Positions 1-6,325 of a stretch of 17,472 nt of DNA are shown here, piece by piece. Location: contig CAAGIZ010000190.1 in the NCBI GenBank assembly GCA_900770075.1, forward strand, positions 1 to 17,472, read 5' to 3'. The translations under genes and the position numbers were made by a program. How positions within the stretch are numbered: the first letter of the stretch is position 1; each line of letters begins with the position of its first letter. A model generated the notes under the pieces. It was not told where the DNA came from. It did no database searches and saw only the letters and a list, made by a program, of their open reading frames with translations. This DNA is from Spirochaetia bacterium. GTDB lineage: Bacteria > Spirochaetota > Spirochaetia > Treponematales > Treponemataceae.

Positions 1-788
1 ATCCTGTTTGATCCCCGCACCTTCGCACCTGAGCGTCAGTTATGTACTGGAAACCTGCCTTCGCCATTGGTGTTCTTCCAGATATCTACAGATTTCACCC
101 CTACACCTGGAATTCCGGTTTCCCCTCACTAACTCTAGCCATGCAGTTCTCAATGCAGTTCCGGGGTTAAGCCCCGGGATTTCACACCAAGCTTGCAAAG
201 CCGCCTGCGTGCCCTTTACGCCCAATAATTCCGAATAACGCTCGCACCTTACGTGTTACCGCGGCTGCTGGCACGTAATTAGCCGGTGCTTATTCATTAT
301 CTACAGTCACCACAGGAGCATTCCCTCTCCTGCCTATTCCTCAATAATAAAAGGACTTTACAACCTTCCGGCCTTCATCGTCCACGCGGCGTTGCTCCGT
401 CAGGGTTTCCCCCATTGCGGAATATTCTTAGCTGCTGCCTCCCGTAGGAGTCTGGGCCGTATCTCAGTCCCAATGTGTCCGTTCACCCTCTCAGGCCGGA
501 TACCTGTCATTGCCTTGGTGGGCCTTTACCTCACCAACAAGCTGATAGGTCGCAGGCCATTCTTCCGGCGGCGCCGTGGCGCCTTTCCCCGTACAGCTCC
601 AACCCGTACGGCCTTATCCGGTATTACCTCCTATTTCTAGGAGCTATCCCCGTCCAGAAGGTATGTCACCTACGTGTTACTCACCAGTCCGCCACTCTAG
701 GCTGCCCGAAGGCAGCTTGCCGTTCGACTTGCATGCTTAAGACACGCCGCCAGCGTTTATTCTGAGCCAGGATCAAACTCTCCATGAT
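1..788 (-). rRNA. rrs: 16S ribosomal RNA, 5' half (partial)
   Basis: Small-subunit ribosomal RNA read on the minus strand; the 3' half lies beyond the left edge. The complement of the universal AGAGTTTGATCCTGGCTCAG start is at 762-781, the 530 loop (GTGCCAGCAGCCGCGGTAA on the minus strand) is at 256-274, and the conserved ACTCCTACGGGAGGCAGCAG segment is near 430-450. The fragment stops near E. coli position 790. Taking E. coli position 8 as base 781 puts the mature 5' end near 788. The sequence looks spirochaetal/treponemal by eye, but species cannot be assigned without a search. ORFs overlapping it are not genes. Confidence 0.97.
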
Positions 789-1010
789 TATTCTCAAACC
801 CATAAAGGGTCAAGATTTACCATAAATCATTCGTTCCAGCCAATTAAATTGATAGGAACATCCAAAACCTTTCGGTCTCGGATTTTCATTGCAGAATTGT
901 TTCCACAATCCCGCTGGCATTCGTTCATACCGAAAAACTTTTTTCCACACGGCATAAAAACTTTCGCTTTTACGCCTGCTGTTTTGTCTTTCTTTTCCTT
1001 CACTGATTTT

Positions 1011-1046
1011 CTTTCAAAGAACTTAAAGTTCTGCGATAAACCGCAG
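1011..1046 (-). promoter_or_regulatory. rRNA leader boxB-like hairpin and boxA-like antitermination signal
   Basis: Read on the minus strand, the leader between the rrn promoter and 16S contains a hairpin CTGCGG-TTTAT-CGCAG (1031-1046), followed by AGTTCTTTGAAAG (1011-1023). The latter closely resembles the boxA element of bacterial rRNA leaders, such as GTTCTTTGAAAAC in Bacillus. In rRNA operons boxA loads Nus factors that stop Rho from terminating the untranslated transcript. The order hairpin then boxA, and its place about 225 nt before mature 16S, fit this role. The motif match is seen; the function is inferred from known rrn leaders. Confidence 0.6.
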
Positions 1047-1105
1047 AGTTTACTTTGTTTTTACAAGGTTTTCAGCCGTTGTGCTGTTCCCTTGCAACGA
1101 AAACT

Positions 1106-1165
1106 ATCCTAACATACAGATAAAAATACGTCAATAACCGAATTTAAAATTTTTAAAAATTTCTC
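1106..1165 (-). promoter_or_regulatory. rRNA operon promoter with UP element
   Basis: On the minus strand there is TTGACG (1129-1134), a 17-nt spacer and TAGGAT (1106-1111), a good sigma-70-type promoter. Just upstream (1135-1165) is a nearly pure A/T stretch with phased A and T runs, the expected place and composition of an UP element that binds the alpha C-terminal domains of RNA polymerase. Transcription would begin near 1099, giving a leader of about 310 nt before 16S. No second rrn promoter was evident. Confidence 0.7.
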
Positions 1166-1257
1166 ATAAACATTTTGTTATAGGACACCAAAAAAACTCG
1201 TATTTTCTGTATTTTGCTGTTCTTTTTCAGATAAAAAAGGGGGACTTAGCCCTGATT

Positions 1258-1344
1258 GGAACCCCTGCGAAGCAGTCGTAAAAAGGGCCCGTCCCTTTTT
1301 ACGATGAGCCGCGGAAGACGGCGAAGGGTGGAAAGCCGGTTTTT
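1258..1344 (+). repeat. Intergenic hairpin repeat, copy 1
   Basis: This GC-rich block lies between the rrn promoter and hisH. It has a perfect 12-bp inverted repeat (TCGTAAAAAGGG at 1276-1287, CCCTTTTTACGA at 1293-1304, loop CCCGT) and ends with GGAAAGCCGGTTTTT (1330-1344). It opens with AACCCCTGCGA. The same opening (…AACCCCTGCGA) and ending (GGAAAGCCCGGTTTTTT) occur on the minus strand of the block at 13446-13618, so the two appear to be diverged copies of one element. There is no T-run directly after the stem, so it is not a classical terminator. The remainder of 1166-1417 holds no recognisable gene. Confidence 0.5.
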
Positions 1345-1417
1345 CGGAGTTTTAAGGTGCAGAGGGGCACAGTGTTTTTTTTTGCGGGGAATGTGCTGCC
1401 AAAAAAATAAAATCTGA

Positions 1418-1445
1418 TTGACAAAAAACTGTCCGTCGCTAGAAT
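1418..1445 (+). promoter_or_regulatory. hisH promoter (predicted leaderless)
   Basis: A perfect -35 box TTGACA (1418-1423), a 16-nt spacer and a good -10 box TAGAAT (1440-1445). Only eight bases (TTCCCTCT) separate the -10 box from the ATG at 1454, and none resembles a ribosome binding site. Transcription would start within about two bases of the start codon, so the mRNA is predicted to be leaderless. An apparent TTG start at 1418 is part of the -35 box and cannot be the translation start if this promoter is used. Confidence 0.75.
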
Positions 1446-1453
1446 TTCCCTCT

Positions 1454-2083
1454 ATGATTGGTATTGTTGATTATAACGCAGGAAACATAAAGAGCGTTGA
1501 AAGGGCACTGCTTTCTTTGGGGGCGGATTTTGTTCTTTCTAAAAAGCCTTCTGACCTGGAAAAATGCGAAAAACTCATAGTTCCCGGGGTTGGCGAGGCA
1601 AAATACGCAATGGAACAGTTCAGGCTGACCGGTTTTGATTCTTTTTTGAAGGACTGGGCGCAGACTGAAAAACCCATGCTGGGAATCTGTCTTGGAAGTC
1701 AGGTGGTTTTTGAGCACTCGGAAGAAGGGGACGTAGACTGTCTCGGGCTTATCAAGGGTGAAATCAAGCTTTTTAACACTGTCTGGAAAGAAGAAGGAAA
1801 GGAGCCGGCTCTTAAAGTTCCACAGATTGGATGGAACGACTTGAACTTTTCTAACGGCGGTTCAAGGCTTTTGGAAGGGGTTAAGGAACATTCGGACTTT
1901 TACTTTGTGCACTCTTATTTAATCGTGCCGGAGGACAGGACTGTGGTAAAGGCCTGGGTGGATTACGGGACTCAGGTTCCTGCCTGCGTTGAATGCGGAA
2001 ACATAACGGTTTTTCAGTGCCACCCGGAAAAGTCGGGCAAGTGCGGGCTCAGGGTTCTGAAGAATTTTGTTGATGACAGGTGA
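1454..2083 (+). CDS. hisH: Imidazole glycerol phosphate synthase, glutaminase subunit HisH
   Basis: HisH hydrolyses glutamine and channels ammonia to HisF, which makes imidazole glycerol phosphate and AICAR in histidine biosynthesis (cytoplasm). The 209-residue product is a class I glutamine amidotransferase of normal length. It starts MIGIVDYNAGN, has the oxyanion strand VPGVG (residues 43-47), the nucleophile Cys79 in GICLGSQ, and the catalytic pair His190/Glu192 in HPEKSG. The usual GICLGMQ is GICLGSQ here, a mild change. The ATG at 1454 is chosen because upstream codons overlap the promoter; there is no Shine-Dalgarno sequence. hisF follows after a 186-nt repeat-filled gap. No other his genes are nearby. 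HisH paralogues also act in surface-sugar amidation, but with no sugar genes next to it the histidine role is preferred. Confidence 0.93.
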   Translation: MIGIVDYNAGNIKSVERALLSLGADFVLSKKPSDLEKCEKLIVPGVGEAKYAMEQFRLTGFDSFLKDWAQTEKPMLGICLGSQVVFEHSEEGDVDCLGLIKGEIKLFNTVWKEEGKEPALKVPQIGWNDLNFSNGGSRLLEGVKEHSDFYFVHSYLIVPEDRTVVKAWVDYGTQVPACVECGNITVFQCHPEKSGKCGLRVLKNFVDDR

Positions 2084-2095
2084 ACAGAAAGGCAC

Positions 2096-2261
2096 GGTCT
2101 GAAGGGGCAATTTGCGGTCTAAAGGGCAATTTGCGATCTGAGGGCAATCAGCGGTCTAAAGGGCAATTTGCGGTCTGACCGGGAAATTTGCGGTATGAGG
2201 GCAATCAGCGGTCTGAAGGGGCAATTTGCGGTCTGAGGGGCGGTTGCGGTACGAAGGAAGG
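2096..2261 (+). repeat. Tandem repeat, 8 units of 18-20 nt plus a partial ninth, in a 57-nt higher-order period
   Basis: It fills most of the hisH-hisF gap. Units start at 2096, 2116, 2135, 2153, 2172, 2192, 2210, 2230 and 2248 (partial). The first is GGTCTGAAGGGGCAATTTGC. Lengths are 20, 19, 18, 19, 20, 18, 20, 18. Units 3 and 6 share a variant end, GGCAATCAGC, so the array is really an A-A-B triplet of exactly 57 nt (2096-2152, 2153-2209), then a third diverged triplet. Each unit carries a purine-rich core (GAAGGGG, AAAGGG, GAGGGC) resembling a Shine-Dalgarno sequence, and A units contain the near-palindrome GCAATTTGC. The ninth unit runs into the hisF ribosome binding site. There are no spacers, so it is not CRISPR. 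Confidence 0.92.
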
Positions 2262-2269
2262 AAATTAAA

Positions 2270-3034
2270 ATGTTGAAAAAAAGAATAATCGTCTGTCTGG
2301 ACGTAAAGGACGGGCGCACGACTAAAGGCGTAAAATTTCAGAACAACATCGACATAGGCGACCCTGTGGAAATGGCAAAAAAATACTATGAGCAGGGTGT
2401 TGATGAACTGGTGTTCTACGACATCATGGCAAGTGCAAGGGGAAGAGGTCCCATTCTTGACCTTATAAGCCGGGTTGCAGAGCAGGTCTTTATTCCGTTC
2501 TGCGTAGGCGGCGGAATCGGCTCTCTGGACGACATCCGCTCAACCATTCTTGCCGGTGCCGAAAAGGTGAGCCTGAACAGCCAGGCTGTAAAAAATCCGG
2601 AACTTATAACTCAGGGAGCACGGATTTTCGGAAACCAGTGCATTGTTTTGGGTATGGACGCTGCAAAGGACGAAACCTGTCCGAGCGGCTACAGGGTCTA
2701 CATAAACGGAGGACGCACAAAAACTGACCTTGACGCGCGGGAATGGGCAGTAAAGGCCGTAAAGCTGGGAGCCGGAGAAATCGTCCTAAACTCCATCGAC
2801 GCTGACGGTATGAAAAACGGCTACGAGGTGAACCTGACCAGGCTCATTGCAGAGAGCGTGGGGGTTCCTGTCATTGCTTCCGGCGGAGGAGGAACTCCAG
2901 AACACCTGGCAAAAGTGCTTAGCGACGGAAAGGCAGATGCCGCCCTTATTGCCAGCATGGTTCACAGCATGGGCTACACTGTCGGAGGCATAAAAACCGA
3001 CTTAGGCAGAATGGGTGTTCCTGTGCGGCTTTAG
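2270..3034 (+). CDS. hisF: Imidazole glycerol phosphate synthase, cyclase subunit HisF
   Basis: HisF uses ammonia from HisH and the nucleotide PRFAR to form imidazole glycerol phosphate and AICAR. The 254-residue (beta/alpha)8 barrel is of standard length. It starts LKKRIIVCLDVKDGR with catalytic Asp11 in CLDVKDG; the second catalytic Asp lies in VLGMDAAKD (about residue 130). Phosphate-binding glycine segments are CVGGGIG (about residues 82-88) and IASGGGGTPEH near the end, followed by DAALIASMVH. The start is fixed by AAGGAAGGA (2254-2262) seven bases before the ATG. That ribosome site is the tail of the tandem array between hisH and hisF. No terminator is obvious in the 134-nt convergent gap with the helicase gene (3035-3168). 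Confidence 0.96.
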   Translation: MLKKRIIVCLDVKDGRTTKGVKFQNNIDIGDPVEMAKKYYEQGVDELVFYDIMASARGRGPILDLISRVAEQVFIPFCVGGGIGSLDDIRSTILAGAEKVSLNSQAVKNPELITQGARIFGNQCIVLGMDAAKDETCPSGYRVYINGGRTKTDLDAREWAVKAVKLGAGEIVLNSIDADGMKNGYEVNLTRLIAESVGVPVIASGGGGTPEHLAKVLSDGKADAALIASMVHSMGYTVGGIKTDLGRMGVPVRL

Positions 3035-3168
3035 GCGTTCAGATTTCGGAACTTCAGGTTTTCAGCTTATCAGGCTCAATTTCGAGTTTTCAAAAAAAAG
3101 CATGGATGGGCAAAAAATCCCAGCTCGGACTAGAGCAGCGGCGAAGCTGTCCCAAAGCGGACTTTGGC

Positions 3169-5217
3169 TTAGAAGGTTTCCGGCTTTCTGTTTGTTTTTT
3201 TGTATGCGCTGGCACCGGTTCTCTGGGTAGACGTGTGCACTCTGGCACGGGCATGGTCGTTTTTAAAACCATCCTTTGCACCCCGGCGGTCTCTTCCTTC
3301 AAAGCGGTTTTCGCTGCGGCCTGAATCACGGCTTCCACCCCACCGGCCGGATTTTCCACCCCGTCTGCCGCCACCAAAGTTTTCTTCTTCCTTTGAATCC
3401 AGGTGCATGTGAGGAAGGTTTGTGCGGCTTTTTGAAAGCTCTATTGCCCGCAGGGCATTTCCGGAAGGCAGGCTCAGCAAAGAAAAGTTCTGACTTACAT
3501 CAATTCTGTCTACGAGACGTCCCGGAATATGCAGCAAGTCGCTGAAGTAGTCGGCAATGGCTTTTGCATTGTAACCGTCCCTTCTTCCCAGCTGAACGTA
3601 AATTCTCTTTTGGTTTGAACCGGCTCCGGCATTTCCGCCCCTCTGGGTCTGAACCTTTCCGTAATGGCTTTCGTCTAGAGATTTTCCGTAGCTCACTTCC
3701 AGAACGCAGGCAAGAACTTCCACCGCATCCTGTCCGCAACAAAGCTCCTGAGCCATCTTTGAATACAGTTCTCCGGCTTTTTTAAGCTGAGGTACGAAGT
3801 TTTCAGACGCACCGGCAAGTCCTGCATTTTCAGGTTCACCAGCACCTTCTGCCAGCAGTTTTTCTTCTGACACTGTCTCTGAAACTTCTTCCGGCACTTC
3901 CTCCGGCACATCTTCCGGCAGAGCCACGATTTCGTCGTCTTCAAAGGACTTTTCGGTCTTTTTTTCAGCGGTAAAGACCGGATTTTTTGCCTTAAGTCCG
4001 ATTTTTTCCTTCAGTTCGTCTAAAATCCGGCTTCTTTTTACTTCAAGAACGCTTTCCACGGAAGGAACAGACTCTTCTTTCATTTCGCCTTTGGCAGCGG
4101 CACGGATCCTCCTGCGCAAAAATTCAAGCTTGCGCCTTTCTTCAGGACGCACAAAGGTAACGGCAATTCCCGAAGTTCCAGCCCTACCCGTACGGCCGAT
4201 TCTATGAACGTAGGTTGCAGCATCAAAAGGAAGGGAATAGTTTACTACATGGCTCAGCCCCGAAATATCGATACCTCTGGCAGCAACGTCTGTGGCAACC
4301 AGAATTCTCGTCTTTCCGCTTCTGAACCGGGCAAGGATTTTTTCCCTCTGCCCCTGCGGAACATCTCCATGGAGGGCAGCCGCTTCATAGCCTCTTTCGT
4401 CCAGCAGGCGGCTCACCATGTCGGCATCGTTTTTTGTCATCGTAAAGACAAGACCGTAAAAGTCGGGAGAAATGTCCACAAGGCGCACAAGGGCTTCGAT
4501 TTTATCCCGTTCGCTTACAACCCAGTATTTCTGGTCAATCAAAAGAGGCTCTTCAACAAAGCCTTCTTCCTGAACAATCTCGTATTCCCCCATAAACTCT
4601 TCCGCAATCTGCAGAATCGGTTTAGGCATGGTGGCACTAAAAAGGAGGATGCGGCTGTCCGGGTTTGCCTGAGCAAAGATGGACTTTATGTCATCCACAA
4701 AGCCCATGTCCAGCATTTCATCCCCTTCGTCCAGAATAAAATAGTCGATTTTGTCCAGTTTTAAAGTTCCCCGCTCAAGGTGGTCTTTAATCCTGCCGGG
4801 AGTTCCAACAACAATTTCAGTTCCCCGCTTTAAGTCCTTGATTTGGGTCGCATAGGAAGCCCCGCCGTACAAAACGGCAACCCTTGGAAATTTTCCGGAA
4901 GTAAAGCTCTGCATTTCCGTACAGGTCTGGATTGCAAGTTCCCTGGTAGGTTCAAGCACCAGAGCCCGCACATGGTCGCTTTCTTCGTGAATGTTCTGTA
5001 CAATCGGGAGTCCGAAGGCAGCAGTCTTACCGGTTCCAGTCCGTGCCTTGGCAATGAGGTTTGTGTCTCCGCTCAAAAGCCGGGGAATTGCCAAAACCTG
5101 AATTGGAGAAGGTGTCTTAAAACCTTTTTTTTCGATTGCGTCCAAAACCTGCTGGTTAAGCCCCAAATCTTCAAAAGAAATTTCTTCCGTCTGTTCAATC
5201 TGTTCGTTTTCGTTCAT
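3169..5217 (-). CDS. DEAD-box RNA helicase, DeaD/CsdA type with DbpA-like RNA-binding domain
   Basis: An ATP-dependent RNA helicase, probably for ribosome assembly or unfolding mRNA. From the ATG at 5217 (682 residues) the order is: Q-motif region SFEDLGL...TPSPIQ (14-40), motif I ARTGTGKT (58-65), PTRELA (90-95), TPGR (139-142), motif II DEGD (163-166), SAT (195-197), ATDVAARGID (308-317) and HRIGRTGR (338-345). A Glu/Val-rich linker spans about 400-480. A DbpA-type RNA-binding domain follows at about 535-605 (LGRRDG, IPGRLVDRIDV), then an Arg/Gly-rich tail. Motif II is normally DEAD; the Ala-to-Gly change is clear in the DNA. A GTG at 5256 would add 13 residues, but the ATG gives the family-like N-terminus. 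A CCAAAG-TCCG-CTTTGG hairpin follows the stop codon but has no T-run. Confidence 0.93.
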   Translation of the reverse strand: MNENEQIEQTEEISFEDLGLNQQVLDAIEKKGFKTPSPIQVLAIPRLLSGDTNLIAKARTGTGKTAAFGLPIVQNIHEESDHVRALVLEPTRELAIQTCTEMQSFTSGKFPRVAVLYGGASYATQIKDLKRGTEIVVGTPGRIKDHLERGTLKLDKIDYFILDEGDEMLDMGFVDDIKSIFAQANPDSRILLFSATMPKPILQIAEEFMGEYEIVQEEGFVEEPLLIDQKYWVVSERDKIEALVRLVDISPDFYGLVFTMTKNDADMVSRLLDERGYEAAALHGDVPQGQREKILARFRSGKTRILVATDVAARGIDISGLSHVVNYSLPFDAATYVHRIGRTGRAGTSGIAVTFVRPEERRKLEFLRRRIRAAAKGEMKEESVPSVESVLEVKRSRILDELKEKIGLKAKNPVFTAEKKTEKSFEDDEIVALPEDVPEEVPEEVSETVSEEKLLAEGAGEPENAGLAGASENFVPQLKKAGELYSKMAQELCCGQDAVEVLACVLEVSYGKSLDESHYGKVQTQRGGNAGAGSNQKRIYVQLGRRDGYNAKAIADYFSDLLHIPGRLVDRIDVSQNFSLLSLPSGNALRAIELSKSRTNLPHMHLDSKEEENFGGGRRGGKSGRWGGSRDSGRSENRFEGRDRRGAKDGFKNDHARARVHTSTQRTGASAYKKTNRKPETF

Positions 5218-5313
5218 GAATGTATCCCAAAGGCGACAAAAAAGCCTCTGAAACACGCAAAAAGGCCTAAAATCGCAGTTAAAATGAAGGTGCCCTCTGC
5301 ACCGTGAGCGTTA

Positions 5314-5342
5314 ATAATAATAGAAAACAAACGAAATTACAA
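5314..5342 (-). promoter_or_regulatory. Predicted promoter of the helicase gene
   Basis: On the minus strand there is TTGTAA (5337-5342), a 17-nt spacer and TATTAT (5314-5319), matching 4/6 and 5/6 of the sigma-70 consensus. Transcription would start near 5307 and give a leader of about 90 nt before the ATG at 5217. Long leaders are frequent for cold-shock-type deaD helicases, but no specific regulatory structure was recognised. Weak ribosome binding (GGGA eight bases before the ATG) is all that is visible. Confidence 0.45.
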
Positions 5343-5386
5343 GAATATAACGGAAAAATCCGCAAACAACACCTTTTTTGGAATTA

Positions 5387-5490
5387 AAGGGCGGTCCGGC
5401 TTCGCCGTCGCTACGTTCCGGGTTCCGCATACGCTACAGCCTCCTCGCTTCGCTGCGGTGGCCGCTTTGCGCCCTGCACATCGCTACCGC
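5387..5490 (+). repeat. Intergenic GC-rich hairpin repeat, copy 2
   Basis: A GC-rich block between the divergent helicase and radC promoters, set in AT-rich surroundings. It contains short triloop hairpins, for example CGGC-TTC-GCCG (5397-5407) and GCGG-TGG-CCGC (5455-5465). By eye it aligns in the same orientation with the block at 13446-13520: both have CCGGG-TT-CCG, a GCTACG segment, then GCCTCC and GCTTCGC. No coding potential was recognised in 5343-5510. Confidence 0.5.
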
Positions 5491-5510
5491 AAAAAATCCA
5501 GAAAAAAAAA

Positions 5511-5542
5511 TTGTCAAAATTTGATTTTTAAAACCATATATA
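5511..5542 (+). promoter_or_regulatory. radC promoter (predicted leaderless)
   Basis: TTGTCA (5511-5516) is followed after 18 nt by CATATA (5535-5540), or after 20 nt by the better box TATATA (5537-5542). The radC ATG begins at 5547, only 4-6 bases after these -10 candidates, and there is no ribosome binding sequence in the A/T-rich stretch before it. Transcription would start at or very near the ATG. The exact -10 register is uncertain. Confidence 0.5.
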
Positions 5543-5546
5543 TAGT

Positions 5547-6215
5547 ATGAACAACACAGAGATAAAAGAACCAATCGATTTAAGACGGATGACTTTAAAA
5601 AACGGTCTTTCCTACCCCAACGACAAGGAACTGCTCATGCTGGTTCTCGGCTCCGGCACAAAAAAAATGCCGGTGGAAGAAATGTCCGAAGAGATATTGA
5701 AAGTAATCTGCTCCTGTAACCCGGAAAACTGGCTTGACAGGCTTCAGTCCATAGAGGGCGTCGGGGCAAGCAAGGCACTGGCAGTTCTGGCTGCCATGGA
5801 ATTCGGCAGAAGGCACAACAGGAGTCCTCAGGCAGTGGTAAATCAGCCTCTGGACGTAATTCCTTTCATAAAGCACTATGCCATGCAGCGCTCAGAACAC
5901 TTCATAATGGTCACACTGAACGGCGCAAAAGAAATACTGAACATACGGGTATTGTGCATAGGAAGCAAAAACATGGCCATTCTCCGGCCGGCAGAAATCT
6001 TTGCAGAAGCCTTAAAAGAAAACGCTTCCGGCATAATCCTCAGCCACAACCACCCCGGAGGACAGGCCGTTCCGTCAGAAGCAGACATAGAAACCACCAG
6101 ACAGCTGAGCCTTGCAGCCACACTTCTGGGGCTTCCCATCCTCGACCACATAATAATAACAAAAAACAGCTACTTCAGTTTTCTTGAACACGGTCTGTTG
6201 CAGGCCTGCGAATAA
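5547..6215 (+). CDS. radC: RadC family JAMM/MPN+ protein
   Basis: The 222-residue product has normal RadC length. It has an N-terminal UPF0758-type region, a helix-hairpin-helix segment LQSIEGVGASKALAVLAAMEFGRR (66-89, broken here only by my naming), and a C-terminal JAMM metalloenzyme-like fold with Glu117 and the metal-ligand signature SHNHPGG (166-172) with Asp180. All JAMM ligands (His167, His169, Asp180) are intact. The family was long called DNA repair protein RadC, but a direct role in repair is not established; it is often linked to DNA processing and mobile elements. The start is the only sensible ATG and follows a promoter directly, with no Shine-Dalgarno sequence. No typical terminator follows, so read-through into the downstream genes is possible. 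Confidence 0.95.
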   Translation: MNNTEIKEPIDLRRMTLKNGLSYPNDKELLMLVLGSGTKKMPVEEMSEEILKVICSCNPENWLDRLQSIEGVGASKALAVLAAMEFGRRHNRSPQAVVNQPLDVIPFIKHYAMQRSEHFIMVTLNGAKEILNIRVLCIGSKNMAILRPAEIFAEALKENASGIILSHNHPGGQAVPSEADIETTRQLSLAATLLGLPILDHIIITKNSYFSFLEHGLLQACE

Positions 6216-6224
6216 TTGTATAAA
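6198..6224 (+). promoter_or_regulatory. Possible promoter for the PEGA-htrA-lipase-earP-efp unit
   Basis: TTGCAG (6198-6203), 15-nt spacer, TATAAA (6219-6224), located at the radC stop codon. The spacer is short, so this is a weak prediction. It is the best candidate seen in the 110-nt gap before the PEGA protein gene. Confidence 0.3.
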
Positions 6225-6243
6225 TTATAAATGCAAAACGAGG

Positions 6244-6283
6244 CTGTCTAATAAATGATTATCATGCTGAACTTATTGGACAG
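6244..6283 (+). repeat. Nested inverted repeat between radC and the PEGA protein gene
   Basis: CTGTCTAATAA (6244-6254) pairs with TTATTGGACAG (6273-6283): 11 bp with one G-U pair. The loop itself contains the palindrome ATGATTATCAT. The 12-mer ACTTATTGGACA recurs at 15362-15373, next to CTGTCTAA at 15384-15391, so this is a dispersed repeat and not a unique operator. It lies in the presumed leader of the PEGA protein gene. It is not followed by a T-run. Confidence 0.6.
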
Positions 6284-6325
6284 TTCCTTTATGTCGAGAA
6301 ACTGGAGAGGGATAGGCTTGCTGCC

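Noticed and set aside
8..765. ORFs inside the 16S gene
   Set aside because: They are random open frames in ribosomal RNA.
789..1098. Small ORFs or a tRNA gene in the rRNA leader
   Set aside because: No cloverleaf pattern or CCA-end was found; the 87-residue ORF is on the opposite strand of the rRNA leader and has no supporting features.
1355..1390. Possible terminator GTGC-AGAGGG-GCAC followed by a T-run
   Set aside because: The stem is only four base pairs, the T-run is separated from it by four bases, and no plus-strand gene lies upstream to terminate.
1418..1453. TTG start giving HisH 12 extra residues
   Set aside because: The TTG is part of the -35 box TTGACA and HisH family members start at the MIGIVDYNAGN sequence.
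2096..2261. CRISPR array or coding repeat
   Set aside because: Units are directly adjacent with no unique spacers, and there are no cas genes. The minus-strand ORF across it (2119-2319) has no good start and simply reads the repeat.
4204..4764. 186-residue ORF on the plus strand
   Set aside because: It is antisense to the conserved helicase core of the DEAD-box gene and shows no family signature.
6224..6325. N-terminal extension of the PEGA protein (in-frame open sequence ending GQFLYVEKLERDRLAA)
   Set aside because: The frame is open for 34 codons but contains no ATG, GTG or TTG, and the ATG at 6326 starts a good signal peptide. It also crosses a dispersed repeat.
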